The notes under the pieces were generated by a model that was not told where the DNA came from, made no database searches, and saw only the letters and a program-made list of their open reading frames with translations. Position numbers and translations under genes: made by a program. 5,521 nt of DNA from Caulobacter sp. (GTDB taxonomy: Bacteria > Pseudomonadota > Alphaproteobacteria > Caulobacterales > Caulobacteraceae), in the NCBI GenBank assembly GCA_014378155.1, contig JACMOF010000254.1, positions 1 to 5,521 of the forward strand. The letters are read 5' to 3'. Positions 1-5,521 of the stretch are shown in pieces. Every line of letters begins with the position of its first letter. Positions within the stretch are counted from its first letter, which is position 1.

Positions 1-208
1 AGGTGACGTCCTGCACGCAGAAGATCATCAGGTCGCCGGCGTGGGCCCCCAGTTCTTCGCGGCAGACCGAATTGGCGGCGGCCACGATGTCGGTATGGAT
101 GGCGGCGTCGGTTCGACCGCGGACCTTGACATGTTGCTCGGCGGCGAAGGCCGAGGTGGTGGTCATCAGAACCATGGCCGAGGCGGCCAGGACAAACATC
201 GATTTCAT
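1..208 (-). CDS. Small exported protein, N-terminal part (runs off the left edge)
   Basis: The reading frame starts with ATG at 208 and stays open for 69 codons to the window edge; the C-terminus is missing. It begins MKSMFVLAASAMVLM, a basic start followed by a hydrophobic core, and a likely signal peptidase I site follows AFA near residue 22. A periplasmic or secreted location is therefore expected. The mature part has a V-rich strand (HVKVRGR), a helix-like stretch (IVAAANSVCREE) and two cysteines, C49 and C64, about 15 residues apart. This two-cysteine layout in a very short exported protein is reminiscent of the UrcA family of alphaproteobacteria, but I cannot assign it with confidence. 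A second in-frame ATG lies at 199; the upstream one gives the fuller signal peptide. The ribosome site is weak. The gene has its own probable promoter and an operator-like palindrome about 100 bases upstream. Confidence 0.6.
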   Translation of the reverse strand, partial: MKSMFVLAASAMVLMTTTSAFAAEQHVKVRGRTDAAIHTDIVAAANSVCREELGAHAGDLMIFCVQDVT

Positions 209-220
209 GATTTCAAATCC

Positions 221-247
221 GAAGGGGGTTGGGGTTCAACCACCTCC
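221..247 (-). other. Leader hairpin just upstream of the exported-protein gene
   Basis: On the minus strand, an 11-base arm (plus 237-247) pairs with 221-231 across a 5-base loop. There is one mismatch and one G-U pair. The structure ends 12 bases before the ATG at 208. The only GGAGG-like run in this leader lies inside the distal arm, and no strong ribosome site sits at normal spacing. This could be a translational control element or chance in GC-rich DNA. Confidence 0.3.
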
Positions 248-299
248 CGACGCGTTCCTCTGAGGCCGTTGGGATCTCGCCCGCTCAAACCTCGGAGGT

Positions 300-350
300 A
301 GCGGTAACATGACAACGTTGTCAGTCAAGTAAAATATTGAGTTTCAAAGG
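300..350 (-). promoter_or_regulatory. Probable promoter of the exported-protein gene
   Basis: On the minus strand a TTGACT (plus 323-328) matches a -35 element. It is preceded by an AT-rich stretch (about 329-350) that stands out from the surrounding GC-rich DNA and resembles an UP element. I could not pick a convincing -10 box; candidates lie at about 300-308. The promoter call rests on the -35 match, the AT-rich upstream tract, the overlapping palindrome and the correctly oriented gene downstream. Confidence 0.35.
310..323. promoter_or_regulatory. Perfect 14-bp operator-like palindrome
   Basis: TGACAACGTTGTCA is an exact palindrome with a central CG. Even-length palindromes with central CG and TGNCAA-type half sites resemble operators of LacI-family repressors, though TetR-type regulators also use short palindromes. 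It sits directly downstream of a minus-strand TTGACT (323-328), where a repressor would block transcription of the exported-protein gene. The regulator is not in the window, so its identity is unknown. Confidence 0.5.
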
Positions 351-366
351 AAACCAGGCGTGGATT

Positions 367-392
367 GGGGACAGCCACCTGTGGCTGTCCCC
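367..392. repeat. GGGGACAG palindrome, REP-like, copy 1
   Basis: GGGGACAGCCAC pairs perfectly with GTGGCTGTCCCC across a 2-base centre. The same outer core, GATTGGGGACAG, recurs in the palindrome at 3797-3842, while the inner bases differ but remain self-complementary. Two such copies in 5.5 kb, both between genes, suggest a dispersed REP-type palindrome. It lies downstream of the cobT-esterase unit and could also act as a transcription end or mRNA-stabilising hairpin. No T tract follows. Confidence 0.6.
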
Positions 393-407
393 GTCCGGAA
401 GTGCAGC

Positions 408-515
408 GCCTAGAGCAAGCCGCGCGATGTAGGAATCGCACGGCTTGCTCTAGGCTTTTGTTTTCGCATCGCTTTTGCGGAAAACCGGTGGCCACTTTTC
501 CGCGCGATGCTCTAG
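408..515. repeat. Compound intergenic inverted repeat with a CcrM (GANTC) site
   Basis: The element contains two hairpins. In the first, 408-422 pairs perfectly with 441-455 (15 bp), then continues for 5 bp after one mismatch around a 6-base loop (429-434). A GAATC at 433-437 sits at its centre. In the second, 466-472 pairs with 504-510 and 477-484 (GCGGAAAA) pairs with 496-503, leaving an unpaired TTTT and an 11-base loop. The whole is bounded by CTAGAGCA (410-417) and TGCTCTAG (508-515). This matches what I recall of the long intergenic repeats associated with CcrM methylation sites in Caulobacter and other alphaproteobacteria. The right edge overlaps the stop codon of the esterase-like gene. 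Confidence 0.7.
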
Positions 516-1570
516 CGCCGCCGCTTCTTCACCACCGCCGGCGCCGGCGGGGCCGGCGGGGGCGGGGTCCAGTCGAAGGCCAGCAGCAGGGTGCGCTCCA
601 GCGAGAAGTCGTTGTCGTCCGACAGCAGATAGACCCGCGTCGCCCCGGACGGCGTCTTGGCCAGGGCCACCCCCTCGAAGTTGTCGCGCGTCGTCGCCCT
701 GTCCAGGGTCAGGTTGGCGGCGACCACCTGTTTGGCAGACGGGGCGCGCGGATCGACCACGAAACGCACCTGGCCCCGCCAGCCGCGCACCGGGTCGAAA
801 CTGCGGTAGAGGGCGGCGATCGCCTGGCCGTCGAAGGATGCGAAACCGGTCAGGCCCCAGGTGAAGTCTGGCGGCGATTGCGGGGCCAGGCCCACACAGG
901 GCGCCGAGACCTTGCACAGCCACACCTCGCCCTCCTCGCCGCCCACCAGATAGGCGTCGGGGCCGGCGATCGGATAGGCGGTCAGGGCCTCCATGCCCTC
1001 GTTGTCAGGGAAGGTCGTGGCCGGCTTGTTGACCGCGCGCGGCAGGCCAAGGCCCCCATTCGGCAGGGCCGGATAGAGCCAGACGCGGTGATTGCGCTCG
1101 AAGCTGACCAGCCGGTCGCCATTGGTCAGCACCGCCAGCCCCTCGGCGTCGGCCCAGTCCTTGCTCGGCAGGGGCTGACCGTCGAGGCCCTTGAGCCCCG
1201 ACAGCTTGCCGTCGGTCAGGCCGACCAAGCGTCCCGCCTCGTCCAGCTCCAGCCGCGCCTCGAACAGGTCGCCGTCGTCGCTGATCGCCAGCAGTGCGCC
1301 ATTGGCGCCGATCTTCAGGTCCGACAGGCCGTGCAGGCGCGTGGTGTCGGGGCTGGTGATGTCGATCCCGCCGGCATAGACGAAGCGGCCAATCGAGACC
1401 GGCGGTGGCTTGGCCGAGCTGAGCGGCACGGGCGTGGTGACCAGGCTGATCCCCGCCCCCGCCTTGACCGGCGCGACCGGCAGGATGGCGGGCTGCGGTG
1501 GGGCCTTGGCGCACTGACCGGCCAGCACGGCGACGAAGCCCAGCACCAAAAGCGCCCGAAGCCCGATCAC
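512..1570 (-). CDS. Exported esterase-like activity of phytase family protein
   Basis: The product has 352 residues. It begins with a hydrophobic segment (about residues 2-19) ending AGQC, so it is probably exported. C20 could be a lipidation site, but Q at -1 is atypical. The body matches the phytase-like esterase family (Pfam PF13449 as I recall), a beta-propeller-type fold. Typical acidic motifs recur: HGLSDL (80-85), ISDDGDLFE (96-104), DAEGLA (141-146), NEGMEAL (190-196), DNFEGVAL (297-304) and LLSDDND (315-321), closing with RTLLLAFDW (326-334). The substrate is unknown; despite the family name, phytase activity should not be assumed. The start is a GTG overlapping the cobT stop by four bases (GTGA), with a weak AAGG 7 bases upstream, so translational coupling to cobT is likely. 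After W334 comes a proline/alanine-rich tail ending KKRRR. The TAG stop lies inside the adjacent intergenic repeat. Confidence 0.85.
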   Translation of the reverse strand: MIGLRALLVLGFVAVLAGQCAKAPPQPAILPVAPVKAGAGISLVTTPVPLSSAKPPPVSIGRFVYAGGIDITSPDTTRLHGLSDLKIGANGALLAISDDGDLFEARLELDEAGRLVGLTDGKLSGLKGLDGQPLPSKDWADAEGLAVLTNGDRLVSFERNHRVWLYPALPNGGLGLPRAVNKPATTFPDNEGMEALTAYPIAGPDAYLVGGEEGEVWLCKVSAPCVGLAPQSPPDFTWGLTGFASFDGQAIAALYRSFDPVRGWRGQVRFVVDPRAPSAKQVVAANLTLDRATTRDNFEGVALAKTPSGATRVYLLSDDNDFSLERTLLLAFDWTPPPPAPPAPAVVKKRRR

Positions 1571-3495
1571 ACCGGAACCTTGCGGGCCGGCTTGGGCGCG
1601 GACGGCTGGACGGTGGGCGGGGCGGCCAGCAGGCCCCGGGCCCGCTTCACGGCCTTGGGCTCCTCGTCGAACAGGTCGGCCAGCTGATCGACCAGCGCTC
1701 CGCCCAGTTGCTCCACATCGACGATGGTCACGGCGCGGCGATAGTAGCGGGTGACGTCATGGCCGATGCCGACGGCGATCAGCTCGATCGGGCTCTTGGT
1801 CTCGATCTCGGCGATCACCTGGCGCAGGTGGCGCTCCAGATAGTGGCCCGAATTGACGCTGAGGGTGCTGTCGTCCACCGGCGCGCCATCCGAGATCACC
1901 ATCAGGATGCGGCGCGCCTCCGAGCGGCCGATCAGCCGCTGGTGGGCCCACATCAGGGCTTCGCCGTCGATGTTTTCCTTCAGCAGGCCCTCGCGCATCA
2001 TCAGGCCGAGATTCTTGCGGGCCCGGCGCCAGGGGGCGTCGGCGCTCTTGTAGATGATGTGGCGAAGGTCGTTCAGGCGGCCGGGCGCCGGCGGGTTGCC
2101 CGCCTTGGTCCACTCGTCGCGCGCCGTGCCGCCCTTCCAGGCGCGGGTGGTGAAGCCCAGCACCTCCACCTTGACCGCGCAGCGCTCCAAGGTGCGGGCC
2201 AAGATATCGGCGCAGACCGCCGCCACCATGATCGGCCGGCCGCGCATCGAGCCGCTGTTGTCGATCAGCAGGGTGACGACGGTGTCGCGAAACTCGACAT
2301 CCGTCTCCTGCTTGAACGACAGCGGGGCGGTGGGATCGATGATCACCCGGGTCAGGCGGGAGACGTCGAGCATCCCCTCCTCCAGGTCGAAGGTCCAGGA
2401 GCGGTTCTGCTGGGCCAGCAGCCGGCGCTGCAGCTTGTTGGCCAGACGAGAGACCACGCTGGAAAAGGCCGCCAGCTGCTGGTCCAGATAGGCCCTAAGG
2501 CGTGTCAGCTCGTCGGCGTCGCACAGCTCCTCGGCCGGCACGACCTCGTCATATTGCGTAGTGAACACCTTGTAGGGCGGCTCGAAAGCCCCGCCTTGAC
2601 CCGTGTCAGGCCGCGACGGCTTGGCGCCGTCGCCCATCTCGGGCGCTTCCTCGGTGTCCTCGGCCTCGCCGTCCTGTTCGGACTGGACCATCTCCTCGTC
2701 GCCGGCCTCGCTCTCGCGGTCGGAGCTCTCGGTCTCCTGGGGCGCGGCGCCGTCGGACTGCTCGCCCTCGCCTTCGCCCTGGTCGTTCTCGGAGGTCTCG
2801 GTGTTCTGGTCCTCGTCGCCGGCGTCCTCGTCCGGGCTCTCGCTGACGTCGGACATCTCCTCGCCGAGATCGAGATCGCGGAGGATCTCGCGGGTGACGC
2901 GGGCGAAGGCGGCCTGGTCGTCGATGGCGGCGGCCAGGCGGTCCAGGTCCTTGCCGGCCCGGTTCTCGATATCGGCGCGCAGGATGTCGACCAGGGCCTT
3001 GGCGCCATCGGGCGGGGCGTCGCCGGTCAGGCGCTCGCGGACCAGCAGCGACAGGATCTCGGCCATGGGCGCCGACTGGCGGTCGGTGGCGACGGCGCGG
3101 GTCAGGCCCTGCTTTTCGAGGCGAGCCTCCAGCGCGGCGGTCAGGTTGAGGCGGACCCCGCCCAAGGCGTTGCTGCCGATCGCTTCCAGCCGCGCCTGCT
3201 CGATGGCCTCGAAGGCCGCCTGGCCGTCAGGCGAGCTGGGGCGGGCGCGGGCGTGGGCGACGGCGTCATGGTGGGCCAGGCGCAAGGCCATCTGGTCGGC
3301 CAGGCCGCGGATGCGGCTGGCCTCCTTGGGGTTCAGGTCGCGCGGCGGATGAGGCAGCACCGCCCGGTTGCCGACCAGGCTGGGACCCTCGCCGGAGAAC
3401 ACCACCTCGAGGTCGGGCGTCTGGGAGAGCGAGCGCGCGGCGTGGGCCAGGGCGCGCTTGAACGGTTCGGTCGGGCTTTCGGGCTTGGAGGCCAT
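1567..3495 (-). CDS. cobT: Cobaltochelatase subunit CobT
   Basis: CobT works with CobS (an AAA+ ATPase) and CobN in the cytoplasm to insert cobalt into hydrogenobyrinic acid a,c-diamide in the aerobic cobalamin pathway. The 642-residue length is normal for CobT. The N-terminal region (1 to about 210) opens with [15 protein letters not shown], typical of the family. A strongly acidic, low-complexity linker spans about 211-290. A C-terminal von Willebrand A domain (about 400-610) follows. Its metal-ion-dependent adhesion site is intact: DNSGS at 412-416, with a downstream ISDGAP at 534-539. The ATG at 3495 is chosen because an in-frame stop lies four codons upstream and the N-terminus fits the family. 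No clear Shine-Dalgarno precedes it. It is the first gene of a unit with the esterase-like gene. cobS, often next to cobT in alphaproteobacteria, is not adjacent here. No cobalamin riboswitch is apparent in the 121-base upstream spacer. Confidence 0.95.
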   Translation of the reverse strand: MASKPESPTEPFKRALAHAARSLSQTPDLEVVFSGEGPSLVGNRAVLPHPPRDLNPKEASRIRGLADQMALRLAHHDAVAHARARPSSPDGQAAFEAIEQARLEAIGSNALGGVRLNLTAALEARLEKQGLTRAVATDRQSAPMAEILSLLVRERLTGDAPPDGAKALVDILRADIENRAGKDLDRLAAAIDDQAAFARVTREILRDLDLGEEMSDVSESPDEDAGDEDQNTETSENDQGEGEGEQSDGAAPQETESSDRESEAGDEEMVQSEQDGEAEDTEEAPEMGDGAKPSRPDTGQGGAFEPPYKVFTTQYDEVVPAEELCDADELTRLRAYLDQQLAAFSSVVSRLANKLQRRLLAQQNRSWTFDLEEGMLDVSRLTRVIIDPTAPLSFKQETDVEFRDTVVTLLIDNSGSMRGRPIMVAAVCADILARTLERCAVKVEVLGFTTRAWKGGTARDEWTKAGNPPAPGRLNDLRHIIYKSADAPWRRARKNLGLMMREGLLKENIDGEALMWAHQRLIGRSEARRILMVISDGAPVDDSTLSVNSGHYLERHLRQVIAEIETKSPIELIAVGIGHDVTRYYRRAVTIVDVEQLGGALVDQLADLFDEEPKAVKRARGLLAAPPTVQPSAPKPARKVPV

Positions 3496-3542
3496 GGGGA
3501 TGGGTTACCGAGCGAACGCGGCGAACACAAGACGGCCAAAAG

Positions 3543-3567
3543 GGAACATGAGCGCCAAAGCCGCGTT
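3543..3567 (+). promoter_or_regulatory. EcfG/SigT-type general stress promoter
   Basis: GGAAC (3543-3547) and CGTT (3564-3567) are separated by 16 bases. This is an exact match to the -35 and -10 elements of alphaproteobacterial EcfG sigma factors (SigT in Caulobacter). It reads rightward, and transcription would start at about 3573-3576, giving a leader of roughly 40 bases before the DUF1328 start codon. The position, orientation and target gene all fit a general stress response promoter. Confidence 0.75.
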
Positions 3568-3616
3568 TGCGTGATCCAAGCTCGCGATGGGCGGGCCAGC
3601 GCTTGAGGAAACGACC

Positions 3617-3793
3617 ATGTTGAAGTGGGCCATCATCCTGGCGGTCATCGCCCTGATCGCCGGCGCCCTGGGCTTCACCGGCATCGCCGGCGCGGCCGCC
3701 GGCATCGCCAAGATCCTGTTCTTCCTGTTCCTGATCGGCTTCATCATCTTCGCCGTACTGGGCGTGACGGTGTTCAAGACCGTCTCGAAATAG
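3617..3793 (+). CDS. DUF1328 / UPF0391 small membrane protein (YtjA-like)
   Basis: The product is 58 residues and almost wholly hydrophobic, with two predicted membrane helices: about residues 4-28 (rich in A, I and G) and 32-53 (rich in F, L and I). A short KTVSK tail follows. The opening MLKWAIIL, the central [14 protein letters not shown] and the two-helix length fit the DUF1328/UPF0391 family, whose E. coli member is YtjA; the molecular function is unknown. I chose the ATG at 3617 over an in-frame ATG at 3587 because GAGGA (3605-3609) lies 7 bases before it and family members begin MLKWA. The stress promoter just upstream suggests induction in stationary phase or by envelope or osmotic stress. 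The gene is divergent from cobT and converges with the DUF3089 gene. Confidence 0.92.
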   Translation: MLKWAIILAVIALIAGALGFTGIAGAAAGIAKILFFLFLIGFIIFAVLGVTVFKTVSK

Positions 3794-3796
3794 CCA

Positions 3797-3842
3797 GGCT
3801 ACGATTGGGGACAGGCGCATGCGCCTGTCCCCAATCGTAGCC
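3797..3842. repeat. Perfect 46-bp palindrome between convergent genes (REP-like copy 2, possible bidirectional terminator)
   Basis: The two 23-base arms are exactly complementary with no spacer, centred between 3819 and 3820 on GCGCATGCGC. The outer core GATTGGGGACAG is shared with the palindrome at 367-392. It begins 3 bases after the DUF1328 stop and ends 8 bases before the DUF3089 stop, the classic position for a bidirectional transcription end. Neither side has a T tract, so intrinsic termination would be non-canonical. An inserted REP-type element that also blocks readthrough is the simplest reading. Confidence 0.75.
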
Positions 3843-3850
3843 AGCGGTCG

Positions 3851-5017
3851 CTACTTCACCGCAGAATAGACCTTGGCCTGCGCCCCGACCACCTCGACCA
3901 GATTGCCCATGGTCAGGTTGACGTCCACCAGGTGCAGGCCCCAGTCCTTCAACGGCTGGCCCAGCACCAGCAGGTCGCCGGGAATGTTGTCGGCCCGGGG
4001 GTCGGCCTTGACCGGATGCACAGTCACCGCCAGATAGTCGAAGCCCCCCTGGCTGACGCACTGCGCCGAGACCAGGCCCGGCAGTTCCACATAAGGCGTC
4101 TTCGCATCAAGGCCCTTGGCCCAGGCGGTGGCCGGGCGCATGGCCGTGCCCATGATCGTGCGGTCGCTGAAATAGCTCTTCAGATCGGCCGAGCCTCCCG
4201 CCAGGGCTGCGGGATTGACGCAGGCGGCCTTCATGCCGGGTTCGGCGACCTTGCCGAAGAACTTGCTGCCGGCCGGCGGCGGGCTGTCGGCGCGGAACGA
4301 CACATAGGAGATCAGGCAGCCGATCTGGCCGGCCTTGCGGCACAGCGGCAGCGAGCCATAGCTGTCCTTGGCCGGATCCACGGGCGTGTTCATGCCCAGG
4401 ATCAGGGCCGAGACGAGTCGCTTCTGCACTGGCTTGCCGTCAATTTCCTTGGCGATCAGCGACAGCAGGATGCGCGAACCCTGGGAATGGCCGATCAGCA
4501 CCACGCCCCGACCGTGGTTGTCGCGGGCGAGGTAGTCGTTCCAGGCGTCGCGGACGTCGTTATAGGCCAGGGCGCTGTCGCCGGTCGAAGCCTGGCCCAT
4601 CATCACGCGGCGCAAGGCGGCGATGGTCACCTGGCGGTAGTTGGGGGCGTAGAGTTTGCAGACCTGGCCAAAGCGCGCGAACTGCTGGTCGGCCACGGCC
4701 TTTTCCGGCAGGTCCGGCGTCATGTCGCTGTTGCCGCCGGGGTCGCTGGACACCGTCGGATAGACGTAGAAACAGTCGATCGGCGCGTTGGGATCAGCCT
4801 TGAAGGTCTCGACGCTGGTCTTGCCATCGGCCTGGATGACCGTGGCCGTCTGATCGGCGGCGCAGGCGTCCTGGCGGCCGGGCCGGCACAGCCAGGCGTC
4901 CTCCTTCGTATAGTCGTTCGGCGTCGCCGGCGCAGCGGGCGCCGGCTGGGCGCAGGCCGCCGTGCCCAGGCCCAGGCCCGCGATCAGGCCCAAGGCCGTC
5001 CAAAGCTTGCGTGACAT
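3851..5017 (-). CDS. Exported DUF3089 family alpha/beta-hydrolase-like protein
   Basis: The product has 388 residues. The N-terminus, MSRKLWTALGLIAG and on to about residue 24, is an export signal. It ends TAACAQ, which could be cut by signal peptidase I after ACA or lipidated at C22. An A/P-rich linker follows, then the hydrolase-like domain. DCFYVYPTVS (81-90) is an early core strand. GHSQG (176-180) is the nucleophile elbow with Ser178. WGLHLVDVN (359-367) is the conserved C-terminal motif with His362 as the likely catalytic histidine. Eight cysteines beyond C22 (44, 52, 82, 120, 226, 234, 266, 320) suggest disulfides outside the cytoplasm. The substrate is unknown; an esterase- or lipase-type reaction is inferred from the fold. 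I chose the ATG at 5017 because GGAGG (5026-5030) lies 8 bases upstream and the frame then opens with a signal peptide; the frame stays open 85 codons further without such support. Confidence 0.9.
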   Translation of the reverse strand: MSRKLWTALGLIAGLGLGTAACAQPAPAAPATPNDYTKEDAWLCRPGRQDACAADQTATVIQADGKTSVETFKADPNAPIDCFYVYPTVSSDPGGNSDMTPDLPEKAVADQQFARFGQVCKLYAPNYRQVTIAALRRVMMGQASTGDSALAYNDVRDAWNDYLARDNHGRGVVLIGHSQGSRILLSLIAKEIDGKPVQKRLVSALILGMNTPVDPAKDSYGSLPLCRKAGQIGCLISYVSFRADSPPPAGSKFFGKVAEPGMKAACVNPAALAGGSADLKSYFSDRTIMGTAMRPATAWAKGLDAKTPYVELPGLVSAQCVSQGGFDYLAVTVHPVKADPRADNIPGDLLVLGQPLKDWGLHLVDVNLTMGNLVEVVGAQAKVYSAVK

Positions 5018-5026
5018 CTCAACCCC

Positions 5027-5045
5027 CTCCAACGCTTGTTTGGAG
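5027..5045 (-). other. Hairpin overlapping the DUF3089 ribosome binding site
   Basis: On the minus strand, CTCCAA and TTGGAG form a 6-bp stem with a 7-base loop. The downstream arm contains most of the GGAGG used by the DUF3089 gene. Folding would partly hide the ribosome site. The stem is short, so this could be chance. Confidence 0.3.
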
Positions 5046-5091
5046 CGGAGGATGGCTTGGGATGCGGTGAAAGGGAAGAGGCGGCGACGCG

Positions 5092-5406
5092 TTAAGCCGG
5101 CAACCACCGCCGTGGGAACTTGTCCCCAAGCGCCCGCGCCTCGCCGGGCTTCAACCCCAGCTCGCGCATCTTGAAGGCCACGATCTCGCGCAAGGCCTCG
5201 ACCGGTTCGCGGCCACCGGAGGGGCTGGAGGCCACGGGGCCGGCCTGCATGGCCAAGTCCACGGCGGCCCACTCGGCCTGGGCGCGGTCGGCCTTGCCCA
5301 CCGCGAAATAGTGCCGGACCGGCAGGCGCTCGCCGACGATCTCGACCATCACGGCGACAACCCAGCCTTCGACGAGCAGATCGGAGTCGGGGCGCTGGCG
5401 GAACAT
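5092..5406 (-). CDS. Conserved-looking hypothetical protein, 104 residues
   Basis: I do not recognise this protein. It has no signal peptide or membrane helix and is probably cytoplasmic. The N-terminal half reads like a small beta-sheet followed by a helix: WVVAVMVEIVGERLPV, then RHYFAVGKADRAQAEWA (31-47). After a glycine/serine turn (about 59-65) comes a charged helix (about 67-83, VEALREIVAFKMRELG) and a KPGEARALGDKFPRRW end. The absence of low complexity and the alternating hydrophobic pattern support a real gene. The ATG at 5406 is the only start seen between the upstream in-frame stop and the domain. No Shine-Dalgarno sits at normal distance; a GAGGA lies too far upstream, about 20 bases away. 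The gene is on the same strand as DUF3089, 74 bases upstream of it, so the two may be cotranscribed. Confidence 0.7.
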   Translation of the reverse strand: MFRQRPDSDLLVEGWVVAVMVEIVGERLPVRHYFAVGKADRAQAEWAAVDLAMQAGPVASSPSGGREPVEALREIVAFKMRELGLKPGEARALGDKFPRRWLPA

Positions 5407-5430
5407 GAGCGCCGATGTAGCAGGTTTCCT

Positions 5431-5450
5431 CGCGCCGTCACGGCGGCGCG
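5431..5450. terminator. GC-rich hairpin between minus-strand genes, possible terminator
   Basis: CGCGCCG (5431-5437) pairs perfectly with CGGCGCG (5444-5450) across a 6-base loop. It lies 7 bases beyond the stop of the membrane protein gene at the right edge and before the 104-residue gene. No T run follows on the minus strand, so it may only attenuate transcription or stabilise the upstream mRNA. Confidence 0.35.
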
Positions 5451-5457
5451 TTAAGTA

Positions 5458-5521
5458 TCAGCCCAGAACCTGGAACGCCGCCTGGCTGACCAGGCCCAGC
5501 AGCACCCAGACGCCGACGCCG
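5458..5521 (-). CDS. C-terminal end of a probable membrane protein (runs off the right edge)
   Basis: The minus strand is open from the window edge to a TGA at 5458-5460. It encodes 20 residues ending VWVLLGLVSQAAFQVLG. The segment is hydrophobic and reads like a final membrane helix. Codons favour G/C at the third position, as in neighbouring genes, and a GC-rich hairpin follows the stop. Too little is visible to name a family. Confidence 0.45.
   Translation of the reverse strand, partial: GVGVWVLLGLVSQAAFQVLG

Noticed and set aside
365..1687. Long open frame on the plus strand (440 codons)
   Set aside because: It lies antisense to the esterase-like gene and begins inside the intergenic repeats. 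Its translation is an R-, G- and A-rich shadow typical of GC-rich DNA, with no family features.
2620..2870. Repetitive-looking tract in cobT
   Set aside because: It encodes the glutamate/aspartate/serine-rich linker normal for CobT between its two folded parts, not a separate DNA repeat.
1498..3606. Very long open frame on the plus strand (702 codons)
   Set aside because: It is antisense to cobT, which has clear domains and motifs. The plus-strand product is low-complexity G/L/A/V/R sequence without a recognisable fold or ribosome site.
3587..3616. Earlier ATG for the DUF1328 gene, adding 10 residues
   Set aside because: The added residues are polar and not family-like, and the GAGGA at 3605-3609 fits only the ATG at 3617.
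3496..3616. Possible cobalamin riboswitch upstream of cobT
   Set aside because: The 121-base spacer is too short for the full element, and I saw no B12-box-like sequence on the minus strand.
3932..5014. Plus-strand open frame of 360 codons
   Set aside because: It is antisense to the DUF3089 gene, whose signal peptide and GHSQG motif are convincing. The shadow's composition is typical of an opposite frame.
5018..5272. N-terminal extension of the DUF3089 protein by 85 residues
   Set aside because: The frame is open, but the extension overlaps the 104-residue gene, lacks a ribosome site and would bury a good signal peptide that has a GGAGG just upstream.
5400..5425. Second GGAAC followed by the same ATGAGCGCC as in the stress promoter region
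   Set aside because: No CGTT follows at 15-17 bases, there is no rightward gene, and the motif coincides with the start codon of the minus-strand gene. The 14-base match to 3543-3556 looks like chance.

Overview
This window looks like ordinary chromosome from a GC-rich alphaproteobacterium, most likely Caulobacter or a close relative. Four things point that way. There is an aerobic-pathway cobaltochelatase gene (cobT). A textbook EcfG-type (SigT-type) general stress promoter lies upstream of a small membrane protein gene. A long intergenic inverted repeat carries a GANTC (CcrM) site in one of its arms, as described for Caulobacter. Codon use shows strong third-position G/C bias. The genus call is inference. 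No phage, transposase, CRISPR array, tRNA or rRNA gene was seen.

Layout from left to right. The left edge (1-208, minus) holds the first 69 residues of a small exported protein. The 303-base gene-free stretch 209-511 holds four things: a leader hairpin (221-247), a probable minus-strand promoter with a perfect 14-bp operator-like palindrome (310-323), a GGGGACAG palindrome (367-392), and a 108-bp compound inverted repeat (408-515) that supplies the stop codon of the next gene. Positions 512-3495 hold a two-gene minus-strand unit, cobT followed by a phytase-like esterase gene, overlapping by four bases (GTGA). A 121-base divergent spacer (3496-3616) carries the stress promoter, which reads rightward into a 58-residue DUF1328/UPF0391 membrane protein gene (3617-3793). 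A perfect 46-bp palindrome (3797-3842) separates this gene from the converging gene at 3851-5017, which encodes an exported DUF3089 alpha/beta-hydrolase-like protein. Upstream of that, on the same strand, is an unrecognised 104-residue protein (5092-5406). At the right edge is the last 20 residues of a probable membrane protein (5458-5521).

How the genes work together. CobT is a subunit of the CobNST cobaltochelatase for cobalamin, but cobS and cobN are not in view, so the window cannot show whether the organism makes B12 de novo. The esterase-like protein is exported and translationally coupled to CobT, and its link to cobalt or B12 is unexplained. The DUF1328 gene looks like a member of the general stress regulon. 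I found no wholly new multi-gene system. The points most worth a second look are the regulatory and repeat elements between the genes.
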